64,000 nucleotides of DNA from Sphingomonas sp. Root720 (GTDB lineage Bacteria > Pseudomonadota > Alphaproteobacteria > Sphingomonadales > Sphingomonadaceae), in contig NZ_LMID01000012.1 of NCBI RefSeq assembly GCF_001428605.1, forward strand, positions 248,001 to 312,000, read 5' to 3'. Under the pieces are notes generated by a model. It had not been told where the DNA came from. It made no database searches and saw only the letters and a program-made list of their open reading frames with translations. Positions 43,367-52,446 of the stretch are shown here, piece after piece. A program made the position numbers and the translations under genes. Each line of letters opens with the position of its first letter. The first letter of the stretch is position 1.

Positions 43367-44698
43367 TCACGCCATCTCTATCTCTGCGAGGAACCGGCCC
43401 AGCCGCTGCTGGAGCCGGTCGGCGCCGACGGTGAGCGAGCGCGCGATGTCGAGCACCGCGCCCGATCCGGCGGCGGCATCGCTCGCCGTCGCGCTGATCT
43501 CGGCCGCCTGTTCGCGGATATGGGCGTTGGCCCCCGCCGCGTCGCGGACATTGGCGCTGATCCGCGCCCCCGCCGCCTGGTTGCTGAGGACGGTGTCGTC
43601 GATCGTCGAGGACAGGCTGTCGAGCGTGGTCATCGCCGCCTCGATCCCGGCCTGGCCGGCGGCGACCTCGCCCACCCCGCTGCGCACCCCCATGATCCGC
43701 CCCGCGATGTGCCGCGCCGCCTCGCGGGTCTGCTGGGCGAGCGCCTTGACCTCGGCCGCGACCACCGCAAAGCCGCGACCGGCGGCGCCGGCATGCGCCG
43801 CCTCGATCGTCGCGTTGAGCGCGAGCAGGTTGATCCGCCGCGCGATCGTGTCGATCGTCTCGACCACCGCGCCGATCTCGCGGGTCGCGTCGTGGAGCTG
43901 CCGTGCCTTCAGGCCGCCCTCCTCGACCAGCGCGCTGACCCGCGCGGTCGAGGCGCGCGCCTGGCCGACCTCGCGGCCGAGCGATTCGAGCTGTTCGACC
44001 AGGGTGCGGCCCTGGTCGGCGATCGCGCCGACATTGTCGGCCGCCTGCGCCGCCGCCGCCATCACCGACAGGCCTTTCGCGCCCGCGTCGCCGGCCCGGT
44101 CGTTCATCGTCCGCGCGGCATCCTCGAGCTGCTCGGAAGCGCCCGTCATCTCGCGCGACAGCAGCGCCGCCTCGGCACGCATCGCCTCCGACGCCTCGCG
44201 GATCCGGCGCAGCCGCGCGGCCCGGCCGGCGGCCAGCCCTGCCTCCCGGTCGGCCGCCATGCGCAGCAGGTTGCGCCCGCTGACCACGCCGCGGAAGCGC
44301 CCGTCCTCGGTCAGGATCACCGCGTCGTGCCCCTCCCCGCCCGAGATCAGCGCGAAGAGATGGCCGAGGCCCATGCCGGCGTCGGCGACCGGCACCTGGC
44401 TGACGAAGCCGTCGAGCCGGCGATAGAGGCTGTGGTTGCAGAGCAGCGCATGGCCGAAGGGGTTGAGCAGCAGCCGGCGGATGTCGCGTTCGAGCACCGC
44501 GCCGGCCGGGCGGCCGTCATCCTCGACGACCGGCAGCACCTCCAGGTCGGGCTGCTCGCGGAAGCGCGCGATCACCTCGCGCAGGTTCGCGGTCGCGGCG
44601 ATCGTGTCGATCGTCATCGCCGCCGCGATCGGGTCGGGAATCGCCCCGGACGTCCGATCGGGCGGCACCGGTCTGGCAATCGCTGGATGGCGGCTCAT
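43367..44698 (-). CDS. Soluble chemoreceptor-like protein with CBS-pair input
   Basis: A 443-residue protein without membrane helices. The N-terminal part (about 20-150) reads as two CBS motifs (EVLPVVEDDGRPAGAVLERDIRRLL and AVILTEDGRFRGVVSGRNLLRM). The rest is a methyl-accepting signalling domain with the hairpin tip RRINLLALNATIEAAHAGAAGRGFAVVAAEVKALAQQT. The ligand may be a nucleotide, as CBS pairs often bind AMP or similar. No che genes are adjacent. Confidence 0.9.
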   Translation of the reverse strand: MSRHPAIARPVPPDRTSGAIPDPIAAAMTIDTIAATANLREVIARFREQPDLEVLPVVEDDGRPAGAVLERDIRRLLLNPFGHALLCNHSLYRRLDGFVSQVPVADAGMGLGHLFALISGGEGHDAVILTEDGRFRGVVSGRNLLRMAADREAGLAAGRAARLRRIREASEAMRAEAALLSREMTGASEQLEDAARTMNDRAGDAGAKGLSVMAAAAQAADNVGAIADQGRTLVEQLESLGREVGQARASTARVSALVEEGGLKARQLHDATREIGAVVETIDTIARRINLLALNATIEAAHAGAAGRGFAVVAAEVKALAQQTREAARHIAGRIMGVRSGVGEVAAGQAGIEAAMTTLDSLSSTIDDTVLSNQAAGARISANVRDAAGANAHIREQAAEISATASDAAAGSGAVLDIARSLTVGADRLQQRLGRFLAEIEMA

Positions 44699-44828
44699 CG
44701 TCGGGGCTCCTTGCCCGCGACCTCTAGGCCCCGTCTGGTAAACGAGGGGTAAGCCGGGCGTGACAGAACGATGAAACTTCCGTGAATTTCAGCGCTTTAT
44801 CGGTCTTTCGCGGCCGATCGCCCCCCGG

Positions 44829-45452
44829 TCAGCCCTGCGGCGGCAGCGCGGCGTCCTCGGCCTTGTCGGTCGCCAGGCCATGCTTCATCAGCATCGGCAC
44901 ATTGGCGAGCGCGAACAGGATGGTCGCCGGCATCGCACCCCATAATTTATAGCCGAGCCAGAACTCCATGCTGGTCGATCGCCACACCGCCTCGTTGGCG
45001 ATCGCCATCGCGACGAAGAACAGCGCCCAGTTGCGGGTGAGCTTGGTCCAGCCGAGGTCGCTGAGCCCCGGATAGGCCTGCCCCAGCACCGCCTTCAGGG
45101 TCGGCCGGTCGGTGGCGAGGCCGAAGCCGAGGATCGCGGCGACCATCACATAATAAGCGGTCGGCTTCATCTTGATGAAGGTCGCGTCGTGGAGCCAGAC
45201 GGTCAGCCCGCCGAACACCAGCACCATCGCGCCCGAGAAGAGCAGCATCGCCGAGACGCGGCGGGTGGTGAACCAGGACACCGCGATCGCGGCGAAGGTC
45301 GCCGCCATGAAGATGCCGGTCGACAGCACGACATTCTTGGTCAGCCAATAGACGACCAGATAGACCAGCAGCGGGCCGAGATCGATCGCCAGCTTCAGGC
45401 CGGCGGTCGGCTCGCGCTTCTCGGAGGGATTCGGCGCCACCTCGGTCCTCAC
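44829..45452 (-). CDS. yciB: YciB/IspZ-family inner-membrane septation protein
   Basis: A 207-residue membrane protein starting at GTG, whose codon overlaps the ftsY stop (GTGA). Five or so helices: LAIDLGPLLVYLVVYWLT, STGIFMAATFAAIAVSWF, AMLLFSGAMVLVFGGLTVWLHD; then FIKMKPTAYYVMVAAILGFGL and LTRNWALFFVAMAIANEAVWR. These are the conserved YciB blocks. It is linked to cell-envelope synthesis and septation. It is last of a four-gene coupled operon. Confidence 0.92.
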   Translation of the reverse strand: MRTEVAPNPSEKREPTAGLKLAIDLGPLLVYLVVYWLTKNVVLSTGIFMAATFAAIAVSWFTTRRVSAMLLFSGAMVLVFGGLTVWLHDATFIKMKPTAYYVMVAAILGFGLATDRPTLKAVLGQAYPGLSDLGWTKLTRNWALFFVAMAIANEAVWRSTSMEFWLGYKLWGAMPATILFALANVPMLMKHGLATDKAEDAALPPQG

Positions 45453-46381
45453 TTCAGCCGCTCGAGCCCGGCGATGGCGCGCGCCACCTCGGCCGGGTCG
45501 AAGGGCCTGAGGTCGTCGACGCCCTCGCCGATGCCGATCGCATGAACGGGCATGCCGGTGCGCTCGGCGGCCGCGACCAGCACGCCGCCGCGCGCGGTGC
45601 CGTCGAGCTTGGTCATGATCAGCCCGGTCACCCCCGCCGTCTCCTTGAAGATCTCGATCTGGCTCAGCGCATTCTGTCCGGTGGTCGCGTCGAGGACGAG
45701 CAGGACGTCGTGCGGCGCGGCCGGATTCAATCGGCCGAGCACCCGCCTGATCTTCGCCAGCTCGTCCATCAGGCCAGCCTTGTTCTGCAGACGACCGGCG
45801 GTGTCGACGATCAGCACGTCGATGCCCTTCTCGGTCCCCTGCTTCACGCCTTCGAACACCAGGCCGGCCGCGTCGCCGCCCTCCTGCCCGCTGATGATCG
45901 GCACGCCGATGCGGTCGGCCCACACCTTGAGCTGGCCGATCGCGGCGGCGCGGAAGGTGTCGCCGGCGACCAGCATCACCGCATAGTCCTGCTCCTGCAG
46001 CATATGCGCCAGCTTCGCGATCGTCGTCGTCTTGCCCGATCCGTTGACGCCGATGACGAGGATCACCTGCGGGCGGGGAAAGGCCTCGATCTCGAGCGGC
46101 TTGGCGACCGGGGCCAGCACCTTCTCGATCTCCTGCGCGACGATCTCGCGCAGCGCCCGCTCGTCGAGGCCCTTGTCGAACATCTCGCCCTTGAGCCGCG
46201 CGCGGATGCGGCCGGCGGTCGCGGGACCGAGGTCGGACGCGATCAGCGCCTCCTCGATCTCGTCGAGGGTCGCATCGTCGAGCGCGGCCTTGCCGAACAG
46301 CCCGGTCAGATTCTCGCCGAGCTTGTCGGAGGTCTTGCGAAAGCCCCCGAACAGCTTCTCGTGCCAGCGCGCGTCGCTCAT
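45449..46381 (-). CDS. ftsY: Signal recognition particle receptor
   Basis: A 310-residue SRP GTPase that receives ribosome-SRP complexes at the membrane for protein insertion. NG domain: GVNGSGKTTTIAKLA (G1), DTFRAAAIGQLKVWADR (G2), DTAGRLQNKAGLMDEL (G3), TKLDGTARGG (G4) and GIGEGVDDLRPFD (G5). The acidic A domain of E. coli FtsY is missing, as in many alphaproteobacteria. Start and stop overlap its neighbours by 4 bases each. Confidence 0.95.
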   Translation of the reverse strand: MSDARWHEKLFGGFRKTSDKLGENLTGLFGKAALDDATLDEIEEALIASDLGPATAGRIRARLKGEMFDKGLDERALREIVAQEIEKVLAPVAKPLEIEAFPRPQVILVIGVNGSGKTTTIAKLAHMLQEQDYAVMLVAGDTFRAAAIGQLKVWADRIGVPIISGQEGGDAAGLVFEGVKQGTEKGIDVLIVDTAGRLQNKAGLMDELAKIRRVLGRLNPAAPHDVLLVLDATTGQNALSQIEIFKETAGVTGLIMTKLDGTARGGVLVAAAERTGMPVHAIGIGEGVDDLRPFDPAEVARAIAGLERLK

Positions 46382-47637
46382 GCCGTCCCGTCCGCCCATA
46401 GTCCCGTCAGCCCGTCATCGTCGAGGCCGGTGATGATGATGTCCGCGATGCTGCCCGGTGGCGGCGCCGCCCCGTCGAAACGCACCCGCGCGAAATTGGG
46501 CGCATGGCCCGCGCCGCCGCGCTCGGCCAGCACCGCCTGGCGGGTGCCGACCAGCGTCCGCAGCCAGCGGGTGCGCCGCGCCTCGGCCCGCGCGCGCAGC
46601 GCCGCCGCGCGCCGCCGGATCGTCGCGCGGTCGAGTTGCGGCATGCGCGCGGCGGGGGTGCCGGGGCGCGGCGAATAGGGAAAGACATGGCCGAAGACGA
46701 TGTCGCAATCGTCGATCAGCGCGGCGCTGTTCGCGGCCATCGCCTCGTCCTCGGTCGGAAAGCCGGCGATCAGGTCGGCGCCGATCGCGATGTCGGGCCG
46801 CGCCGCCCGGAGCCGCTCGACGGTCGCCACCGCCTGCGCGCGGCTGTGGCGGCGCTTCATCCGCTTGAGGATCATGTCGTCGCCGGCCTGGAGCGACAGG
46901 TGGACGTGCGGCATCACCCGCGCCTCCTGCGTCAGCAGCGCGAACAGCCGGTCGTCGATCTCGATCGAATCGAGCGAGGACAGCCGCAGCCGCTTGAGCC
47001 CCGGCACATGGGTCAGGATGCGCTCGACCAGCTGGCCGAGGGTCGGGGCGCCCGGCAGGTCGGGGCCGTAGCTGGTCAGGTCAACCCCGGTCAGCACCAC
47101 CTCGCCATGGCCCTGGTCGACCAGCGCGGCGATCCGCTCGACGACGAGGCCGGCGGGGACCGAGCGGCTGTTGCCGCGGCCATGGGGAATGACGCAGAAG
47201 GTGCAGCGATGGTCGCAGCCATTCTGCACCTCGACGAAGGCGCGGGCATGGGCGGCGAAGGCGGGGGCCAGGTGCGGCGCGGTCGCGCGCACCGCCATGA
47301 TGTCCGAGACATGGACGTCGGCGCGCTCGCCCCGGTCGAAGAACAGCAGCTCGGCCCGGCCCTTCTCGGCATTGCCGATCACGCGCGCCACCTCGGGCAT
47401 CGCCGCGAAGCCCGCCGGATCGGTCTGGGCGGCGCAGCCGGTGACGACGATCCGCGCCTCGGGCCGGCGGCGCGCGGCCTGGCGGATCGCCTTGCGCGCC
47501 TGCTTGACCGCCTCGGCGGTGACCGCGCAGCTGTTGACGATGATCAGGTCGTCGGCATCGGCGGCGGCCGCGCGCATCGCCTCGCTCTCGGCGATGTTGA
47601 GCCGGCAGCCCAGGGTGATCAGCTCGGGACCGCTCAT
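46378..47637 (-). CDS. mtaB: tRNA t6A37 methylthiotransferase
   Basis: A 419-residue radical-SAM enzyme converting t6A to ms2t6A at position 37. The MTTase domain cysteines are in LGCRLNIAESE, IVNSCAVT and VVTGCAAQ; the radical-SAM cluster is in NGCDHRCTFCVIPHGRG. A C-terminal TRAM-like segment follows. Third cluster motifs and the GRGNSRS block fit MtaB over MiaB or RimO. Overlaps dapF by 4 bases. Confidence 0.92.
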   Translation of the reverse strand: MSGPELITLGCRLNIAESEAMRAAAADADDLIIVNSCAVTAEAVKQARKAIRQAARRRPEARIVVTGCAAQTDPAGFAAMPEVARVIGNAEKGRAELLFFDRGERADVHVSDIMAVRATAPHLAPAFAAHARAFVEVQNGCDHRCTFCVIPHGRGNSRSVPAGLVVERIAALVDQGHGEVVLTGVDLTSYGPDLPGAPTLGQLVERILTHVPGLKRLRLSSLDSIEIDDRLFALLTQEARVMPHVHLSLQAGDDMILKRMKRRHSRAQAVATVERLRAARPDIAIGADLIAGFPTEDEAMAANSAALIDDCDIVFGHVFPYSPRPGTPAARMPQLDRATIRRRAAALRARAEARRTRWLRTLVGTRQAVLAERGGAGHAPNFARVRFDGAAPPPGSIADIIITGLDDDGLTGLWADGTA

Positions 47638-48458
47638 CCGCGGGCGGCGCTTCCGAACGCGCTCAGGTCGATCTCGGCGGTGAAGACATGGGTGGCGGGG
47701 CCCGTCATGGTGATCGGCCGCCCCGGCGCCCAGTCGATCGTCAGCGGGCCGCCCGGCAGGATGACCGTCACCGGCGAATCGGCCAGCCCGGCGCGGATCG
47801 CCGAGACCGCCGTCGCGCAGGCGCCGGTGCCGCAGGCGTCGGTCAGGCCGACGCCGCGCTCCCACACGCGCAGGCGGATCGTCGACCGGTCGTCGACCGT
47901 CGCGACGTTGACGTTGATCCGCGCGGGGAACAGCGGGTCGGTCTCGATCAGCGGGCCGAGCCGGTCGAGCGCGACCGCGTCGGTCTCGGGCACGAAGAAG
48001 ACGACATGCGGATTGCCGACATTGGCGGCCATCGGCGACGCGAGCTCGTCCCAGCCGACCGGCATCGCGCGGGTGTCCATCGCATAGGCCAGCGGGATCG
48101 CGTCCCAGTCGAAGCGCGGCTCGCCGAGCGCGACCGAGACCTGCCCGTCGAGGCTGCGCCCTTCGAGCAGCCCCCCGACCGTCTCGATCCGCGCGCTGCC
48201 GCCGAGCAGGCTGACGACGCAGCGCGTGGCGTTGCCGCACGCCTCGACCTCGCCGCCGTCGGCGTTGAAGATCCGCATCCGGGCGTCGGCGACCTCGGAC
48301 GGCTCGAGCAGGATCAGCTGGTCGCACCCGACCCCGGTCTTGCGGTCGGCGAGCGCGCGGGCTCGCGCGGCGGTCATCTCCACCGGCGCGGTGGCGCGCG
48401 CATCGATCACGACGAAATCATTGCCGAGACCATGCATCTTGTGAAAGCGGACCTGCAT
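47634..48458 (-). CDS. dapF: Diaminopimelate epimerase
   Basis: A 274-residue enzyme interconverting LL- and meso-diaminopimelate for lysine and peptidoglycan. The two catalytic cysteines are Cys74 in EACGNATRC and the one in DACGTGACA. KMHGLGNDFVVID at the N-terminus is typical. It is the first gene of the dapF-mtaB-ftsY-yciB operon, in which each pair overlaps by 4 bases. Confidence 0.95.
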   Translation of the reverse strand: MQVRFHKMHGLGNDFVVIDARATAPVEMTAARARALADRKTGVGCDQLILLEPSEVADARMRIFNADGGEVEACGNATRCVVSLLGGSARIETVGGLLEGRSLDGQVSVALGEPRFDWDAIPLAYAMDTRAMPVGWDELASPMAANVGNPHVVFFVPETDAVALDRLGPLIETDPLFPARINVNVATVDDRSTIRLRVWERGVGLTDACGTGACATAVSAIRAGLADSPVTVILPGGPLTIDWAPGRPITMTGPATHVFTAEIDLSAFGSAARG

Positions 48459-48520
48459 CGCCCGCGCGATCTAGGGATTCGGGCGCGACAAGTCCACCGT
48501 GCCGATACCGTGCCCACCCC

Positions 48521-48613
48521 GTCATCCTGGCGAAAGCCGGGATCTCCCTTCATCTTCGTCTTTCTTCCCGAAGGGCGGAAAGGCAGAGAGATCCCGGCTT
48601 TCGCCGGGATGAC
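48521..48613. repeat. Inverted REP pair
   Basis: Left element 48521-48546 (ATCCTGGCGAAAGCCGGGAT core) and right element 48588-48613 (ATCCCGGCTTTCGCCGGGAT core) face each other, 41 bases apart. The right and left arms resemble the pair at 11061 closely, including the CCTTC.TC linker. Located upstream of dapF. Confidence 0.88.
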
Positions 48614-48687
48614 GATGAAGCGAATGGAGATGGGCTCTTACACAAGGTCCCGCCTGCGTTGGCATGACGGCTTGGTGCCGTCGAAGC

Positions 48688-50331
48688 TCACGCCCGCTTG
48701 CGGCGGCCCTGGCGCATCGCGACCACCTCCCCCGCCACGGCGCTCGGGCTGGCCGCGCCGAGCAGGCCGCGCCCGGCGAGGAGGCCGCGCGTCGTCCGCG
48801 CCGGGGCCGGGCGGCCGAAATGCCAGCCCTGGCCGCTGGTGCAGCCGATCCCGGTCAGCATCGCCGCGATCTCGCCATTCTCGACGCCCTCCGCCATCGC
48901 CGAGACGCCCAGGCTCTCCGCGAGCGAGACGATCATGCGGACGAGCGCCGCCGCGTCGGCGTCCTGGGTCATGCGCAGCACGAAGCTGCGGTCGATCTTG
49001 ATCCGGTCGAGCGGCAGCGCGCGCAGGTGGGTCAGGCTCGAATAGCCGGTGCCGAAATCGTCGAGCGCGATACGGATGCCCTGGTTCTTCAGGCTGGCGA
49101 TGATCGCCACCGCGAAGCCGAGATTCTCGAACAGCGCCGCCTCGGTAATCTCGACCTCGAGCCGCTCGGCGGGGAAGCTCGTCTCGGTCAGCAGCTTGAC
49201 GATCTTCTGGGCGAGCCAGGGATCGCGCATCTGCGACGGGCTGATGTTGACCCCGAGCAGCAGCGACGGGTCCCAATGGCGCGCCTCCTCGATCCCGGCG
49301 CGCATCACCGACATCGACAGCTCGCCGATCAGGCCCGATTCCTCGGCGACCGGGATGAACATCGCCGGCTCGACGATGCCATGGTCGGGATGGTCCCAGC
49401 GCGCCAGCAGCTCGAAACCGGTCAGCGCGCCGCTGGTCATGTCGACCTGCGGCTCGAACCAGGGGACGATCTGGCCCGAGGGAATGCCCGCGCGCAGGCC
49501 CAGCTCGATCTCGTTGCGCAGCTCCAGCTCGCGCTCCATGCTCGAATCGAACCAGGCGCGCTGGTTGCGGCCGGCGCGCTTGGCCGCGTAGAGCGCGATG
49601 TCCGATCGGCGCATCAGCGTGTCGACGGTGCGGCACCCCGCCTCGGTGCGGGCGATGCCCATCGAGGCGCCGATCCGCGCCTCGACCCCGCCGATCAGGA
49701 AGGGCTCGGCCATCCGCGCGAGGATCGCGTCGGCGACATGCTCGACCGCGCCGGGCTGGTCGGGATCGAACGCGAAGGCGCAGGCGAACTCGTCGCCGCC
49801 GAGGCGGGCGGCCAGCGCCTGCGCCGGCAGCGGCGCGACGATCGCGGCCGAGGCGGCGCGGAGCAGCTGGTCTCCGGCGAGATGGCCGTGCAGGTCGTTG
49901 ATCGACTTGAAATGGTCGAGGTCGATCATCAGCATCGCGACCGGCCGCTGGCGGCCGAGCGACGCCTCGATCAGCCGGGCGCCGCCTTCGCCCAGCGCGC
50001 GGCGGTTGAGCAGGCCGGTGAGCGGGTCGCTCGTCGCCAGCGCGCTCGCCCGCGCCTCGGCGGCGCGGCGCCGCGCCACCTCATGCTGGAGCGCGCGGTA
50101 GCGGCGCCAGCCGAGCAGGCTGAGCGCGACGTTGAGCAGCAGCACCGAGATCATGAGATTGTCGGTGACCGACAGCTCGCCGCGGAGCGAGCGGAGCACC
50201 GATCCGGTGACGGTGAAGCCGGAGGCGCAGACCAGCAGCACCGCGGCGATCGTCACCCCGGCGGTCAACCGGTCGCCGCGATCGCGCGGCGGGCGCGCGG
50301 ACGTGCCCTCCTCGATCGTCTTGCCAAGCAT
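48688..50331 (-). CDS. GGDEF-EAL protein (c-di-GMP turnover)
   Basis: A 547-residue protein: two membrane helices (about 22-75), a short coiled coil, GGDEF domain with ATSDPLTGLLNRRA and intact RLGGDEFACAF, then EAL domain. The EAL signature reads GFELLARW (Glu kept) with DDFGTGYSSL, KIDRSFV and AEGVEN present, so both synthase and hydrolase activities are possible on paper. Membrane-bound. The actual direction of activity needs biochemical evidence. Confidence 0.9.
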   Translation of the reverse strand: MLGKTIEEGTSARPPRDRGDRLTAGVTIAAVLLVCASGFTVTGSVLRSLRGELSVTDNLMISVLLLNVALSLLGWRRYRALQHEVARRRAAEARASALATSDPLTGLLNRRALGEGGARLIEASLGRQRPVAMLMIDLDHFKSINDLHGHLAGDQLLRAASAAIVAPLPAQALAARLGGDEFACAFAFDPDQPGAVEHVADAILARMAEPFLIGGVEARIGASMGIARTEAGCRTVDTLMRRSDIALYAAKRAGRNQRAWFDSSMERELELRNEIELGLRAGIPSGQIVPWFEPQVDMTSGALTGFELLARWDHPDHGIVEPAMFIPVAEESGLIGELSMSVMRAGIEEARHWDPSLLLGVNISPSQMRDPWLAQKIVKLLTETSFPAERLEVEITEAALFENLGFAVAIIASLKNQGIRIALDDFGTGYSSLTHLRALPLDRIKIDRSFVLRMTQDADAAALVRMIVSLAESLGVSAMAEGVENGEIAAMLTGIGCTSGQGWHFGRPAPARTTRGLLAGRGLLGAASPSAVAGEVVAMRQGRRKRA

Positions 50332-50597
50332 CGCCTACTCCGGGGTCTGTTTCGAAGGCGCGAGTCTAGGGCCAGGCCGGTTTCCAAGGCTTTAACGCGA
50401 CGCCGCTTTTCGCCGCCTTCCGTAACGGAGCCGCGGCCCGAACCGGCGCCGACTCCGTGTAAATATCCTTACAACTTTTCTTCTTTACCACACCGAAAAC
50501 CGACTATCCGACCCGATTTTCTGACAATATCGGGCTGACTCGGCGCGCGTTTCGCGGTTCTGCCATGCCATTGGGCTCGTACAACCGAGGAAGTGAC

Positions 50598-52193
50598 ATG
50601 ACCTACCAGGACGAAATCGCGCAGGCCGAACAGCTGATCCGCAGCCAGGGATCGCCCTGGGCCGGCATCGGCGCCGAAGCGGTCGCCCGCATGCGGGTGC
50701 AGAACCGCTTCCAGAGCGGCCTCGACATCGCCCGCTACACCGCGAAGATCATGCGCGAGGACATGGCCGCCTATGACGCCGACCCGGCCAGCTACACCCA
50801 GTCGCTGGGCTGCTGGCACGGCTTCATCGGCCAGCAGAAGATGATCTCGATCAAGAAGCATTTCGGCACCACCAAGCGCCGTTATCTCTACCTGTCGGGC
50901 TGGATGGTCGCCGCGCTGCGTTCGGACTTCGGTCCGCTGCCCGACCAGTCGATGCACGAGAAGACCAGCGTGCCCGCGCTGATCGAGGAGCTCTACACCT
51001 TCCTGCGCCAGGCCGACGCCCGCGAGCTGGGCCTGATGTTCCGCGAGCTCGACAAGGCGCGCGAGAGCGGCAACCAGGTCGAGGAGCAGCGACTGGTCCA
51101 CGCGATCGACAATTACCAGACCCATGTCGTGCCGATCATCGCCGACATCGACGCCGGCTTCGGCAATGCCGAGGCGACCTATCTGCTCGCCAAGAAGATG
51201 ATCGAAGCCGGCGCCTGCGCGCTGCAGATCGAGAACCAGGTGTCCGACGAGAAGCAGTGCGGCCACCAGGACGGCAAGGTCACCGTACCGCACGAGGACT
51301 TCGTCGCGAAGATCCGCGCCTGCCGCTACGCCTTTCTCGAACTGGGCATCACCGACGGCATCATCGTCGCCCGCACCGACTCGCTCGGCGCCGGCCTGAC
51401 CAAGCAGATCGCCTTCTCGGCCGAGCCGGGCGACATCGGCGACCAGTATAACAGCTTCCTCGACTGCGAGGAGATCACCGACACCAGCACGATCAACGGC
51501 GACGTCGTGATCAACCGCAACGGCAAGCTGATGCGTCCGAAGCGGCTGCGCTCGAACCTCTACCAGTTCCGCTCGGGCACCGGCGCGGACCGCTGCGTCC
51601 TCGACGGCATCAACTCGCTGCAGAACGGCGCCGACCTGCTGTGGATCGAGACCGAGAAGCCGCATATCGAGCAGATCGCCGGCATGGTCGACCGCATCCG
51701 CGAGGTGATCCCGAACGCGAAGCTGGTCTACAACAACTCGCCCTCGTTCAACTGGACGCTCAACTTCCGCCAGCAGGTGTTCGACGCCTGGGCCGAAGCG
51801 GGCAAGGACGTGTCGGCCTATGACCGCGCCAGGCTGATGAGCGTCGACTATGACGGGTCGGAGCTGGCGGCCGAGGCCGACGAGAAGATCCGCACCTTCC
51901 AGCGCGACGCGGCGAAGCGGGCGGGCATCTTCCACCACCTGATCACGCTGCCGACCTATCACACCGCGGCGCTGTCGACCGACAACCTCGCCAAGGAATA
52001 TTTCGGCGACGCCGGCATGCTCGGCTATGTCGCGGGCGTGCAGCGCCAGGAGATCCGCCAGGGCATCGCCTGCGTGAAGCACCAGAACATGTCCGGCTCG
52101 GACATCGGCGACGACCATAAGGAATATTTCGCAGGCGAAGCCGCGCTGAAGGCCGGCGGCATCCACAACACGATGAACCAGTTCGCGGCATAA
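50598..52193 (+). CDS. aceA: Isocitrate lyase
   Basis: A 531-residue enzyme cleaving isocitrate to succinate and glyoxylate, the key step of the glyoxylate shunt. The catalytic motif is DEKQCGHQDGK, with ADIDAGFGNAEATYLLAKKMIEAGA and NNSPSFNW. The length, about 100 residues more than E. coli AceA, matches the long subclass with the middle insert. GAGGAAGTGAC precedes the start. It stands alone with its own terminator; malate synthase is not nearby. The upstream 266 bases are A+T-rich near 50460-50530. Confidence 0.94.
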   Translation: MTYQDEIAQAEQLIRSQGSPWAGIGAEAVARMRVQNRFQSGLDIARYTAKIMREDMAAYDADPASYTQSLGCWHGFIGQQKMISIKKHFGTTKRRYLYLSGWMVAALRSDFGPLPDQSMHEKTSVPALIEELYTFLRQADARELGLMFRELDKARESGNQVEEQRLVHAIDNYQTHVVPIIADIDAGFGNAEATYLLAKKMIEAGACALQIENQVSDEKQCGHQDGKVTVPHEDFVAKIRACRYAFLELGITDGIIVARTDSLGAGLTKQIAFSAEPGDIGDQYNSFLDCEEITDTSTINGDVVINRNGKLMRPKRLRSNLYQFRSGTGADRCVLDGINSLQNGADLLWIETEKPHIEQIAGMVDRIREVIPNAKLVYNNSPSFNWTLNFRQQVFDAWAEAGKDVSAYDRARLMSVDYDGSELAAEADEKIRTFQRDAAKRAGIFHHLITLPTYHTAALSTDNLAKEYFGDAGMLGYVAGVQRQEIRQGIACVKHQNMSGSDIGDDHKEYFAGEAALKAGGIHNTMNQFAA

Positions 52194-52230
52194 GCGCACG
52201 GTTCGGTCCCTCTCGGGAGAGGAACGGGAA

Positions 52231-52258
52231 GGCCCGGGGCGCACGCTCCGGGCCTTTT
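52231..52258 (+). terminator. Rho-independent terminator of aceA
   Basis: GGCCCGG / CCGGGCC stem with a 10-base loop followed by TTTT, 37 bases after the aceA stop codon. Confidence 0.85.
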
Positions 52259-52293
52259 CCTATGGGGAGCCGCGACCTCGCCTCACCCTCGCT

Positions 52294-52356
52294 TTCACAC
52301 CCACGGGCGTGATGTTCACACCCACGGACGTCATGTTCAGACCCACGGACGTCATG
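52294..52356. repeat. Three tandem 21-base repeats joined to a REP element
   Basis: Three direct copies (52294-52314, 52315-52335, 52336-52356) of TTCACACCCACGGACGTCAT plus G, with three or fewer differences each. The end of copy 3 is also the start of the following REP pair. Confidence 0.9.
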
Positions 52357-52429
52357 CCAGCGTAGGCTGGCATCTCAGGAGAGGTGCGGCCCCCCTGTCT
52401 CACGAGATGCCAGCCTGCGCCGGCATGAC
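52351..52429. repeat. Inverted REP pair
   Basis: Left element 52351-52376 (ATGCCAGCGTAGGCTGGCAT core) and right element 52404-52429 (ATGCCAGCCTGCGCCGGCAT core), 27 bases apart, between aceA and the convergent pyrD gene. Confidence 0.85.
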
Positions 52430-52446
52430 GGTGTGGAAGGGGCGCC

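Noticed and set aside
52294-52429. Short regular repeats considered as a CRISPR array
   Set aside because: Three adjacent 21-base copies without spacers, and a REP pair beside them; no cas genes.
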